Assembly (NCBI RefSeq): GCF_017303055.1
Contig: NZ_JAEKJT010000006.1
Coordinates: 62,001-126,000, forward strand
From: Halomonas litopenaei
GTDB taxonomy: Bacteria > Pseudomonadota > Gammaproteobacteria > Pseudomonadales > Halomonadaceae
Direction of reading: 5' to 3'
Length of the DNA stretch: 64,000 nt
Below the pieces are notes generated by a model. That model was not told where the DNA came from, did not search any database, and was given only the letters and a program-made list of their open reading frames with translations. Below are positions 52,401 through 61,194 of this stretch, one piece after another; the first letter of the stretch is position 1; each line of letters opens with the position of its first letter. Position numbers and translations under genes: made by a program.

Positions 52401-54284
52401 ATTGACCTCGGTGGCCGTGTGATGCTCCAGATCGAAGTCATGGATCCAGTAGCTCGCATCCACGGCTTCGACCTCGTAGGGTCGCTCACCGATCACTCGC
52501 AGGCCAAGGTTTTCCATCATCGGCAGCACGTCGGACAGCGGAATCTGGCTGCCCTTGTGGAACAGCTTGAGATTGACGCCGCTGCCCTCTTCTTCGATCA
52601 GCCGATACAGCGACAGTGCCAGCGGCTTGCCGTTGTCGAGCTCGCCGATGTGCTGCAGGTCATAGACCGCGGTGCGGGCGCTGAAATCGTCCTGGTAACC
52701 CGCCTGGAAAGCGTCACGGAAGCGGGCCAGCAGATGATTGGCCTGTTCCTCGCCGTATCCATCGATGGCCGCATTGAGCAGATCATCACGCCAGTTGCGG
52801 GCCAGTCGAGCCAGCTTCTCTTCGAGCGCCTTGATGTCGTAGTCGCTTGGCGCCTCTCCGTTAAAGCGCAGGATGAACTGGATACGTGCCAGCACCGACT
52901 CGGACAGGTACGTATTGAAGTCACCGAAGGTAGCGTCGAGTTCTTCGCACAGCACCCGCTGCAGCCGCAGTCGCAGCTCGGTGGAGAACACATCACGAGG
53001 CACAAACACCAGGCAGGAGTAGAACTGGCCGAAGCGATCCTCGCGAATGAACAGACGCACGCGGCGACGCTCGCGGATGTCGAGAATGCCCAGTGCCGTC
53101 TGCGCCAGCTCGTCGGTGTCGATCTGGAACAGGTCATCGCGCGGATAGACCTCCAGAATCTGCGTCAGCTGCTTGCCGTTATGGCCCTTGGGGTTGAAGC
53201 CGGCAATGTCCATGACCGCCTTGAGCTTACGCCGAAGGATCGGAATGTGGCGCGGAGAGTCGTTGTACACCCCGGACGTGAACAGGCCAAGGAAGCGGCG
53301 CTCGCCGATCACGTTACCCTGGTCGTCGTAGCGATCGATGGTGACGTAGTCCGGGTAGGTCGGACGGTGCACCCGCGCATGAAATGCGCTCTTGGCAAAG
53401 GACAGCAGCTGCGGAACCAGGACGTAACGATCCCCCTCGACCCCCTGGTCGGTGCGGATACGCTGGCGATACTGCGCCTCGGACAGGCGGAACAGTCCTA
53501 GTTCGCTGCCGTCCACTTGATTGAGACTCTGCCCCCCATTGGACCCATCGACGCTGAATTCGTCATAGCCCAGGAAGGTAAAGTTGTCGTCCAGCATCCA
53601 CTCCAGGAAGGCCACCGCCTCGGCGTGGTCGTCCTTGTTCACCGGTCCGGGGCAGCAGGTGTTCAGCTCATCGATGGCTTCGCGGATGCGCGCACGCATC
53701 GGCTCGAAATCCGCCACGGCAGTGCGGACTTCCTGCAATACTTCCTGCAGGCTCTGCTCGATGGCGGCCAGCTCGGCGGGATCGGAGTGGCGGTCGACCT
53801 CGATGGCGATCAGCGACTCGCGCTGCTCCGGTGCGTCCTTGTCACGCGGAGACGCCAGGCGCACCACCCGGTGCTGCTCGTCCCGGGCCACCGACAGCAC
53901 CGAGTTGTGGATCGCATGCACCGTCATGCCACGGCGATTCAGCTCGATACGCACGGAATCCACCAGAAACGGCATGTCCTTATGCAACACGGCCACGAAG
54001 GTGTGGGTCGATTGCCAGCCGTGCTCCTCGAAGTCAGGGTTCATCACCTTGACCTTGGGCGAGGCAGGATCAAACTGCTGCAGGAAGTGCCATACCGAGA
54101 GAGTGGCGCCGTAGAGATCGTCCAGGCGACGCTCGGTCAGATCTTCCAGCGGAATCGTGGAGTAGAAGTGACGAGCGAAGTTACTCACCTGGCCGGCCTT
54201 GTCCTGATCGAGTCGCCCCTCGAGCCTTTCCTCGAGCTGCTTCAGCAGATCTTCGCGACTGTCATCCTGTGCGACGTGTAACAT
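49443..54284 (-). CDS. gdhB: NAD-specific glutamate dehydrogenase, large (180-kDa) type
   Basis: A 1613-residue catabolic glutamate dehydrogenase that yields 2-oxoglutarate, NADH and ammonium. Only the large L-GDH family reaches this length. The N-terminal ACT-like regulatory half ([25 protein letters not shown]) is followed by the catalytic half with [43 protein letters not shown] (substrate Lys) and the NAD-binding [16 protein letters not shown]. Relatives are allosterically controlled by arginine or aspartate. The start is set at MLHVAQDDS. Confidence 0.97.
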   Translation of the reverse strand: [1613 protein letters not shown]

Positions 54285-54464
54285 CCTCACCTCGGTTGGC
54301 GGCGGCCACTTCACTGTGGCCAGTTGAACGGTTATGACGAGCGTAGTGCATGGTCGCCAAGCTTACGGCAATCCCTTCCTCTCCCCCATCCAGATGCCCG
54401 CCTTCTCATGGAGCATGACGGTTGCGCATCGGTCTTGACAGCGGCCTCAGCTTGCGCCTTGGTG

Positions 54465-55568
54465 CTAGCGGCGCTCCAGCAGTACGCCACATTCACAATG
54501 ATGGGTGAAAGGAAACTGGTCAAACAGAGCAAACCTCACCACATCATGGGTCTGGGTCAGCTGTTCAAGATTGTCGGCCAGGGTGTCAGGGTTGCAGGAA
54601 ATATAGACGATACGCTGATACTCGCTCAGCTGTGCGCAGCTGTCGGCGTCCAGGCCGGCCCGCGGGGGATCGACCAGCACTGTCGAGAAGTCATAGCCGT
54701 CCAGGGCCATTTCGTCGACACGTCGTCCGCCCTTGTCCCCTTTCAGCGCAGCCGAGAAATCCTCGGCGGACATCCGGGCGACGACGGCGTTGGTCACCTG
54801 GTTGGCCTCCAGATTGACCTTGGCACTGGCCACTGATGTGCGCGAAATCTCGGTGGCGAGGACCCGACGGAAGTTCTCGGCCAGCGCGATGGTGAAGTTG
54901 CCATTGCCGCAATAGAGCTCTACCAGGTCACTGTGCTGGCTCCCGGCGGTGACATCGCGGGCCCAGCTCAGCATGGCGGAGCAGATCTGTGCATTGGGCT
55001 GGGTGAAGCTGTTTTCGACCTGCTGGTAGTGCAGGGTACGGCCATCCACCTCCAGACGCTCCCACACGTGATCGCGCGTCAGCACAATACGCTGCTTGCG
55101 CGATCGGCCGATGATCATCACTCCAAGCGCCTGCTCCAGCGCGCGCGCATCCGCCTCCCAGTCGTCCTCCAGCGGGCGGTGGTAGATCAGGCTGACCAAG
55201 GTTTCCCCCGCCAGCGTCGAGAGAAACTCAACCTGAAACAGCTTGCGCCGCATCACCGGGTTGTCGCGTATGGCATCCAGCAGGGCTGGCATCAGGGCGT
55301 TGATCCGCTCGCTGGCCACGGCGAACTGATCCATACGCACCAGCGCCTTGTCAGAAGGATCGTCGGGATTGACCTCGAACATCACATAGTAGAGATCATC
55401 CCCTTCGTGCCACACCCTGAACTCGCAGCGTTGGCGATAGTGGCTCGGCGGTGACGGATAGACCTCGAGGGCCGGCGGCGAGAAGCGGGCAAACTGAGCT
55501 TCCAGGCGCTCGCGCTTGGCGTCTAGCTGTTCGGTATAGCGTTCAGGGTCAACAACAGGTATGGCCAC
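54465..55568 (-). CDS. trmA: tRNA (uracil-54-C5)-methyltransferase TrmA
   Basis: A 367-residue enzyme (E. coli TrmA, 366) making ribothymidine-54. The SPPSHYRQRCEFRVWHEGDDLYYVMFE N-terminal block, ELYCGNGNFTIALAENFRRVLATEIS SAM site, VDPPRAGLD and the catalytic YISCNPDTL Cys are present. The start is a GTG (MAIPVVDPERY) five bases after a GGAG site; the ATG further up would add a non-homologous Cys-rich piece. Confidence 0.95.
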   Translation of the reverse strand: MAIPVVDPERYTEQLDAKRERLEAQFARFSPPALEVYPSPPSHYRQRCEFRVWHEGDDLYYVMFEVNPDDPSDKALVRMDQFAVASERINALMPALLDAIRDNPVMRRKLFQVEFLSTLAGETLVSLIYHRPLEDDWEADARALEQALGVMIIGRSRKQRIVLTRDHVWERLEVDGRTLHYQQVENSFTQPNAQICSAMLSWARDVTAGSQHSDLVELYCGNGNFTIALAENFRRVLATEISRTSVASAKVNLEANQVTNAVVARMSAEDFSAALKGDKGGRRVDEMALDGYDFSTVLVDPPRAGLDADSCAQLSEYQRIVYISCNPDTLADNLEQLTQTHDVVRFALFDQFPFTHHCECGVLLERR

Positions 55569-55670
55569 AATGACTCCGCAACAAACATTGGATAGTAGAG
55601 AAACCAGAGAAAAACAGGGTAGACAGACAGCGTCGGCAGCAAGCGCTGTCAGCAAGAACCGTCAAAACGA

Positions 55671-55709
55671 GCTGTCATAAAGCGCTGTCATAAAGCGCTC
55701 TCATCAAGA
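55671..55709. repeat. 13-bp tandem repeat, three units
   Basis: GCTGTCATAAAGC twice, then a diverged GCTCTCATCAAGA, in the 330-bp gap between murI and trmA. Confidence 0.85.
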
Positions 55710-55800
55710 ACTGCCAGAACGAGCAGCGACCAAGGCGACATCAAGACGGCATCAGGGCGACATCAAGACGACATTGGATGTCCGGCTCTGCTTTATCCGA

Positions 55801-55845
55801 CCCAGCGCAACCCGGCCCAGCGCAACCCGGCCCAGCGCTGCCCGA
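55801..55845. repeat. 15-bp tandem repeat, three units
   Basis: CCCAGCGCAACCCGG twice, then CCCAGCGCTGCCCGA. Second repeat array in the same murI-trmA gap, which otherwise holds no gene. Confidence 0.85.
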
Positions 55846-55900
55846 CCCCGCCGGACAGCCTCAAGGCTGGCACGCACAGGCTCCACGTCAGGCAGACGCT

Positions 55901-56677
55901 TTACACCGTCGGCAGCTGGCGAACCGCGTCGAAACCAAAGCGCGACAGCCCAGGCTCCAGCGCCGGCGACGATGCCGTCAGCCAGGCGCACTGCGCTCCC
56001 TGGCGCGCATCGGGTTGCTGCATCACTTGAACCGTGCGCCGGGCAATGGCGTCCCCCGAGTCGATCCAGGTGATGGCTCGCGGCATGACCTCGTCCAGCC
56101 AAGGCAACAGCAGGGGAAAATGGGTACAGCCGAGCACGACCGTATCCACCAGCGGATCGTCGATCAGCGGCGCCAGGGCGTGACGCACCACCTCAAGATC
56201 CACCGCTCGCCCTGCCAGCTGGTGCTCAGCCTGGGTCACCAGCGCATCAGCGGCGACCTTCTTTACCCGACAATGAGGGGCGTAGCTATCGATCAGTCGC
56301 TGCGTGTACGGCCTTGATACCGTCGCACTGGTGGCCAACAACGCCAGACAGCCGCTGCGTGATGCCAAAGCGGCAGGCTTGATGGCGGGTACGGTACCCA
56401 CCACGGGCAGCGCAAGACGTTCACGAAGCTCGTTGAGCGCCAGCGTGCTGGCGGTATTGCAGGCCACCACCAGGGTATCTGCAGAGGTCGCGTCGACGGC
56501 GGCAGCACACACCGCAACGATACGCTGGACCAGCCAGTCATCAGGGCGGATGCCATAGGGCATCATGGCGTTGTCACAGCAATACGCCATTGCTGTCTCG
56601 GGCAGGTGCTGGCGCAGCGACCGAACCACCGACAGCCCGCCAACCCCTGAGTCGAAAACCAGTACAGGACCCGCCAT
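55901..56677 (-). CDS. murI: glutamate racemase
   Basis: A 258-residue cofactor-free racemase that supplies D-glutamate for peptidoglycan. Catalytic cysteines are Cys73 in VACNTAS and Cys184 in LGCTHFP; DSGVGGLSV at the N terminus and the PYG substrate motif are intact. It stands alone between repeat-rich gaps. Confidence 0.95.
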   Translation of the reverse strand: MAGPVLVFDSGVGGLSVVRSLRQHLPETAMAYCCDNAMMPYGIRPDDWLVQRIVAVCAAAVDATSADTLVVACNTASTLALNELRERLALPVVGTVPAIKPAALASRSGCLALLATSATVSRPYTQRLIDSYAPHCRVKKVAADALVTQAEHQLAGRAVDLEVVRHALAPLIDDPLVDTVVLGCTHFPLLLPWLDEVMPRAITWIDSGDAIARRTVQVMQQPDARQGAQCAWLTASSPALEPGLSRFGFDAVRQLPTV

Positions 56678-56921
56678 CAGTCCCCCACGCCATCAACGAT
56701 CACACGAAGGCCCATCCTCGGCGACGATGGGCCCTTGGTACGGCGACGAAGAAGATATTGAACGGGAGCAGACACAGGATATGGCGCCATGATCATCATG
56801 GCGCCATTCTACCCGAGAGGATGCAGCGGAGTCAGCAGCAGCGCGAGTCAAGCGCCACCGCCGTTACCGCCATTTACCCTGGAGTGACGTGTCAGATGGA
56901 AGGTTGCGGGCGCATCGACCG

Positions 56922-57470
56922 TCAGGCCGGCATGGGTTCTTCCCTGAGCTCTGCGTAGAGTTCCGGGTAGGCCCCCTGCAGCCTCTCGAGCTCAGAGGTG
57001 GCGTGTTCCGGCAAGGCATGCGCCAGCCGTTCGAGGTCCTCGTCAGAGAAGTGCTCGCTGATCAGCGGAAACAGCTCTTCCCGTTCCTGGCGCAGGTAGG
57101 TCCGGTGGCTGTCGAGGTAGTCGCGCAGGTCGCTGGAGAACTGGTCCATGGGAACAGCGACGTCCATCAGAATCATGTCGATGTCGCGAGACAGGCGGGA
57201 GAGCCTTGCCTTGAGCTTGCGGTAGTCTCCGGAGAGGCGCTCGGCGATGTCTTCGCTGGCTGGCGCCACCTCCCTGAGGCGATCGGTACAGATCTGTTCC
57301 AGCGGCAGCGTGAAGCCTGCCATGTAGTCGAGAATGTAATCGACCACCTCCCTGACAAGCTGGAAATTGGGCCGCTCTCCCTGAGCGAGGGTCTTTTGCT
57401 TGAGTTGCAGGACGTGCAGTATGCGCGCCATGTTGGCGTGATCCCGTCGCAGTTGCTTTAGCATGGGCAT
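56922..57470 (-). CDS. hemerythrin-like domain protein
   Basis: A 182-residue four-helix protein with HHE-type features: LRRDHANMARIL (His11), FTLPLEQICTDRL, SHRTYLRQEREELFPLISEHFSDED. Such proteins bind a di-iron centre and act in oxygen, NO or iron handling. The third-helix His seen in canonical members is replaced by Thr/Leu-Glu positions, so the metal site may be altered. Standalone gene with a GGAGG ribosome site. Confidence 0.8.
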   Translation of the reverse strand: MPMLKQLRRDHANMARILHVLQLKQKTLAQGERPNFQLVREVVDYILDYMAGFTLPLEQICTDRLREVAPASEDIAERLSGDYRKLKARLSRLSRDIDMILMDVAVPMDQFSSDLRDYLDSHRTYLRQEREELFPLISEHFSDEDLERLAHALPEHATSELERLQGAYPELYAELREEPMPA

Positions 57471-57690
57471 GACGGAAACCTCCTGTGGTCAGCGTGAGCT
57501 GAAGGCACCCTAGCTTAGACTGGCCTTCTCGGATCAGGTTCCGGATCGATCACACACCGGAATGTATCACCCTAGACGCATAATCACGTTTCTGCCCGAC
57601 GAATTCCACCACATAAGTAATGAACGATTTCTTACAATCCGCCTAAGCATTAACCTCTGGCGCATTTTTCCATTTGAGCAGGAGTCGGCG

Positions 57691-59043
57691 ATGGACATGT
57701 TTCAACAGGCCCACCAGGAAGACGCAGCGCCGCTGGCCTGGCGCATGCGCCCGAGAACCCTCGACGACTACCTGGGACAGCCATCGCTGGTGGGCCCGGG
57801 CAAGCCTCTGCGACGCATGGTGGAAGCCGGACAAATTCGCTCGATGATCCTGTGGGGCCCCCCGGGGGTCGGCAAGACCACCCTGGCAGACATCCTGGCC
57901 CACGCCTCCCAGTCACGCCTGGAACACCTGTCTGCGGTGATGGCTGGGGTCAAGGACATTCGCGAGGTCGTCGAGCGGGCCCGGGCGGCCCAGGGACAAG
58001 GCCAGACCACGGTGCTGTTTCTGGATGAGATTCACCGCCTCAACAAGAGCCAGCAGGATGCCTTGCTGCCCCACGTGGAATCAGGCCTGCTGACGCTGAT
58101 TGGCGCCACCACGGAGAATCCGTCCTTCGAGGTCAATTCGGCGCTGCTGTCCAGAGCGCGAGTCCATGTGCTCAAGGCCCTGGATGACGACGCCCTGATC
58201 CAGGTGATGCGCCGAGCGCTGAGGGATACACAGCGAGGCCTTGGCCAGCGCAACATCCAGGTCGACGATGAGGTACTGGCCACCCTGGCCAGGGCCGCCG
58301 CGGGCGACGCACGCCGCGCCCTGGGCCTGCTCGAGACCGCCTGCGATTTCACCGTTCCCTTCAGCGCGCCCCAGGGCCAGGGAGAACGGCTTGAGGCCGG
58401 GGTGCTCGACGACGTTATCGGCCACACGGCGAGCGCCTTCGACAAGCAGGGAGATGCCTACTATGACCTGTTGTCGGCCATCCACAAGTCCGTGCGATCT
58501 TCCCGTCCAGATGCTGCCCTGCTGTACATGGCGAGGTTCATTCAGGGCGGTGGTGACCCTCTTGATGTGGTGCGCCGACTGGCCGCGATTGCCTCGGAGG
58601 ACGTCGGCAATGCCGATCCGCGCTGCCTGCCCCTGGTGATGGCGGCGTGGGACGCCTATCTGCGCCTGGGGGACTACGAGGGACAGCGCGCTATCGCCCA
58701 TGCCGCGATCCACCTGGCGGTGGCGCCCAAGAGCAACGCCATCGACCAGGCCTGGAAAAAGGCGCAGGCATTCGTCGCGTCACAACCACGCCTGGAGGTG
58801 CCCACCTACCTGCGTAACGCACCGACCAAACTGATGGCGTCCCTCGGCCATGGCGACGGCTACCGCTATGCCCACAATGAACCCAACGGATACCCAGCGG
58901 GCAGCCAGCACGACTGCTGGCCGGAGGAGCTACCCGTTCAGGCATTCTATCAGCCGTCTGACTACGGCCAGGAAGAGCGCTTCAAGCGCATCATGGATTG
59001 GCGTGCACAGCTGGACAGGACAGCCGACGGGAACAGCGACTGA
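57691..59043 (+). CDS. rarA: replication-associated recombination protein RarA
   Basis: A 450-residue AAA+ ATPase (E. coli RarA/MgsA, 447) acting at stalled forks. Walker A is GPPGVGKT (56-63), Walker B is LFLDEIHR, sensor 1 is GATTENPSF, and the C-terminal tetramerisation region has DLLSAIHKSVRSSRPDAALLYMARFIQGG and EDVGNADPR. In E. coli it follows lolA; no lolA is seen upstream here. The start is at MDMFQQ after GCAGGAG. Confidence 0.96.
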   Translation: MDMFQQAHQEDAAPLAWRMRPRTLDDYLGQPSLVGPGKPLRRMVEAGQIRSMILWGPPGVGKTTLADILAHASQSRLEHLSAVMAGVKDIREVVERARAAQGQGQTTVLFLDEIHRLNKSQQDALLPHVESGLLTLIGATTENPSFEVNSALLSRARVHVLKALDDDALIQVMRRALRDTQRGLGQRNIQVDDEVLATLARAAAGDARRALGLLETACDFTVPFSAPQGQGERLEAGVLDDVIGHTASAFDKQGDAYYDLLSAIHKSVRSSRPDAALLYMARFIQGGGDPLDVVRRLAAIASEDVGNADPRCLPLVMAAWDAYLRLGDYEGQRAIAHAAIHLAVAPKSNAIDQAWKKAQAFVASQPRLEVPTYLRNAPTKLMASLGHGDGYRYAHNEPNGYPAGSQHDCWPEELPVQAFYQPSDYGQEERFKRIMDWRAQLDRTADGNSD

Positions 59044-59193
59044 TCACTCATCATCCGCCGCAGGGGCGCTGTGGCGGGCCCTGTCCGCCCTGTTAGCGTT
59101 GCGGCACAGGGCGCAACGTCAAGGATAGGTCCCTCGCGACGACTACCTCCCATGCCAAGGCCCACAGTGGGCCTTGTCCCCGGAGGAACGCCC

Positions 59194-59343
59194 ATGACTA
59201 CCACCCCTGTTCAGCAAGCTCGCAAGATTCTGGTCCGCAACGCCCGCCACCCCAACCACCACGACCTGCTGCTCGCCTATGCGCGCCAGCAGGCCACGCC
59301 GGCAGTGCGGCGCGCCCTGTTCAAGCTGCTGTTCGAACAATGA
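59194..59343 (+). CDS. short basic protein, hypothetical (49 residues)
   Basis: MTTTPVQQARKILVRNARHPNH..., a small basic, helical protein, preceded by a strong CCGGAGGAA ribosome site seven bases before the ATG. Frame composition is that of a real gene (GC-rich third positions) rather than a shadow. No family recognised, though the LVRNARHPNHHDLLLAYARQ core looks conserved in character. Confidence 0.55.
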   Translation: MTTTPVQQARKILVRNARHPNHHDLLLAYARQQATPAVRRALFKLLFEQ

Positions 59344-59374
59344 CCACCCCCGCGCCGTCTCTCCCCCCGGCGCG

Positions 59375-59412
59375 TTTCACCCCCGCGGTCTTTCACCCCC
59401 GCGGTCTTTCAC
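59375..59412. repeat. 16-bp tandem repeat, 2.4 units
   Basis: TTTCACCCCCGCGGTC twice plus TTTCAC, in the gap between the convergent short-protein and MFS genes. Confidence 0.85.
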
Positions 59413-59472
59413 ATAGCTGAGAGGGAAACGAAGGGCGGCGGATGACACCCACGCAAGCGCAGGCGCCGAACG

Positions 59473-60990
59473 TCAGGTGCCGCTGGCCTTGCCGCAGGCA
59501 GAACCTGACGTCGTTGGATGGCCGGTGGACGGATCGCTGGACGTTGCTTCCGGCCCCGCCGTGTCCTTGACCGCTTCGGACTCGTCTTCATCGATAGCCT
59601 CGGTGGCCTCGTGATGATGCAGCACCCCGTCGTGGAAGCCGGCGTCGTCAAAGTAGGCCACGTACTGTCCCTCTTCGACCGGGGGCCCGACGATAGGCTC
59701 GGCCACATCCACGTCAGGCACCACGTCTGACAAGTCTTCCATGTGCTCGTGCTCCTTGGCGCCTTGCACCCACTCGTCGGTGACCACCAGCTCCGCGCCC
59801 ACCGAGGACAGCGGGGTGGCCGCAGAGAACGGCACCACAGGCACCGGAGCAGGACGCACCAGACGACGCCAGGCGAAGAACAGCACCAGGGCAGCTCCCA
59901 AGGCACCAAAGGACATGAACAGCGCCGTGTCGCCAAGCGCAGCCATGACCGGACTGATCAGAGGCGGACTCACCGACGAGCCCAGCGCGCTGATCAGCAG
60001 CAGTCCCTGGCTCATCGGCACCAGGGCACCGGCCGGGGCGCGGTCAGCGGAGTGACCGACGGACACCGGATACAGCGAGAATACCCCACCCCCGAGCAGG
60101 AACAGCAGCGCCGCGAGCCCCCAGGAAGGCAACGGCACCAACAGCACCGTCAGCGAGATCGCCAGACAGAAGATCCCGATAAGAATCAGCACAGTCTGCC
60201 GGTCATGACGATCAGACCAGCGTCCGACCGGGTACTGCAGCAACATGGCGCCCAGCACCGTGGCCGCCATCAGCTGGCCAACATCCGCCACGCCAAAACC
60301 GTTGCGCTGAAGGTATAGCGGCAGCAGCGAATAGACGGCAGCGGCCAGCATGCCAGAGCCAAACGCCCCCACGACCCCTGTCGGCGTCAACACCATCAGC
60401 CGGAACGGCGATAGGGGTTCGATCTTGTCCAGAAGCGGGGTCACGCGGGGAATCATCGCCATCGGCAGCACCGACAGTGAAGCGAGCGCCCCCACCACCA
60501 TGAACGGTGCGGTGTCCCCCAGGTTCTGGGTCACGCCAAGCAATAGCTGCCCGAGCACGCCAGAGCCGTAAAGCGCGATCATGTAAAGCGCCAGCAGGCG
60601 ACCGCGAACCTGGGAGTCACCGGACGCCAGCAACCAGCTTTCAATGACCAGGAAGACACCCACCGTGGCCCAGCCACCGATCAGACGTAAGCCGAACCAG
60701 GCCACCGGGTCCAGCATCAAGCCTTGCAGCAGCACGGTCACGGCGACCAACGAGGCAAAGCTGCCGTAGGCGCGGATATGGCCAATGGCCAGCAGCAGGC
60801 GATCGTTGAACAGCGCCCCCAGCCCAAGGCCAATGTAATAGGCGGCAGACACCCAGCCGACCACGACTGGGGATTCCCCGGCAGCATCGAGCCGCAGGGT
60901 AATCAGCGACGACAGAAAACCATTGCCGATACCAAGGATGAACAGCCCCAGAACAGGGGGCAGAGCCATGGCCAGAAGCTGAGGAGACAT
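59473..60990 (-). CDS. MFS transporter (YcaD-like) with long acidic C-terminal tail
   Basis: A 505-residue 12-helix permease. GFLSSLITLRLDAAGESPVVVGWVSAAYYIGLGLGALFNDRLL is the family N-terminal block; GRWSDRHDRQ is the cytoplasmic-loop motif. Helices end near residue 385 and are followed by an about 120-residue hydrophilic tail rich in Asp/Glu, with a Gly-His patch (FHDGVLHHHEATEAIDEDES) that is not usual for the family. Start set at MSPQLLAM; the 64-residue upstream extension lacks transporter features. Confidence 0.9.
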   Translation of the reverse strand: MSPQLLAMALPPVLGLFILGIGNGFLSSLITLRLDAAGESPVVVGWVSAAYYIGLGLGALFNDRLLLAIGHIRAYGSFASLVAVTVLLQGLMLDPVAWFGLRLIGGWATVGVFLVIESWLLASGDSQVRGRLLALYMIALYGSGVLGQLLLGVTQNLGDTAPFMVVGALASLSVLPMAMIPRVTPLLDKIEPLSPFRLMVLTPTGVVGAFGSGMLAAAVYSLLPLYLQRNGFGVADVGQLMAATVLGAMLLQYPVGRWSDRHDRQTVLILIGIFCLAISLTVLLVPLPSWGLAALLFLLGGGVFSLYPVSVGHSADRAPAGALVPMSQGLLLISALGSSVSPPLISPVMAALGDTALFMSFGALGAALVLFFAWRRLVRPAPVPVVPFSAATPLSSVGAELVVTDEWVQGAKEHEHMEDLSDVVPDVDVAEPIVGPPVEEGQYVAYFDDAGFHDGVLHHHEATEAIDEDESEAVKDTAGPEATSSDPSTGHPTTSGSACGKASGT

Positions 60991-61194
60991 GACAGGTCTG
61001 GGCTCCAGCGATGCGGACGACGCGGACGACGACGGCGGGTGAGTGTTGGCATATCGAGTCCGTCCGTCGCGGTGCGTTATTGACGACTCTTGGGCGGCGA
61101 ATATACCCCCGTTTGTCCGTCTGTCAACGGCTTTCGAGCCGCTTTTGCAGAGCTCCTGCAACGCCTTGTTGACAAAGCACAAATTACAGCCATG

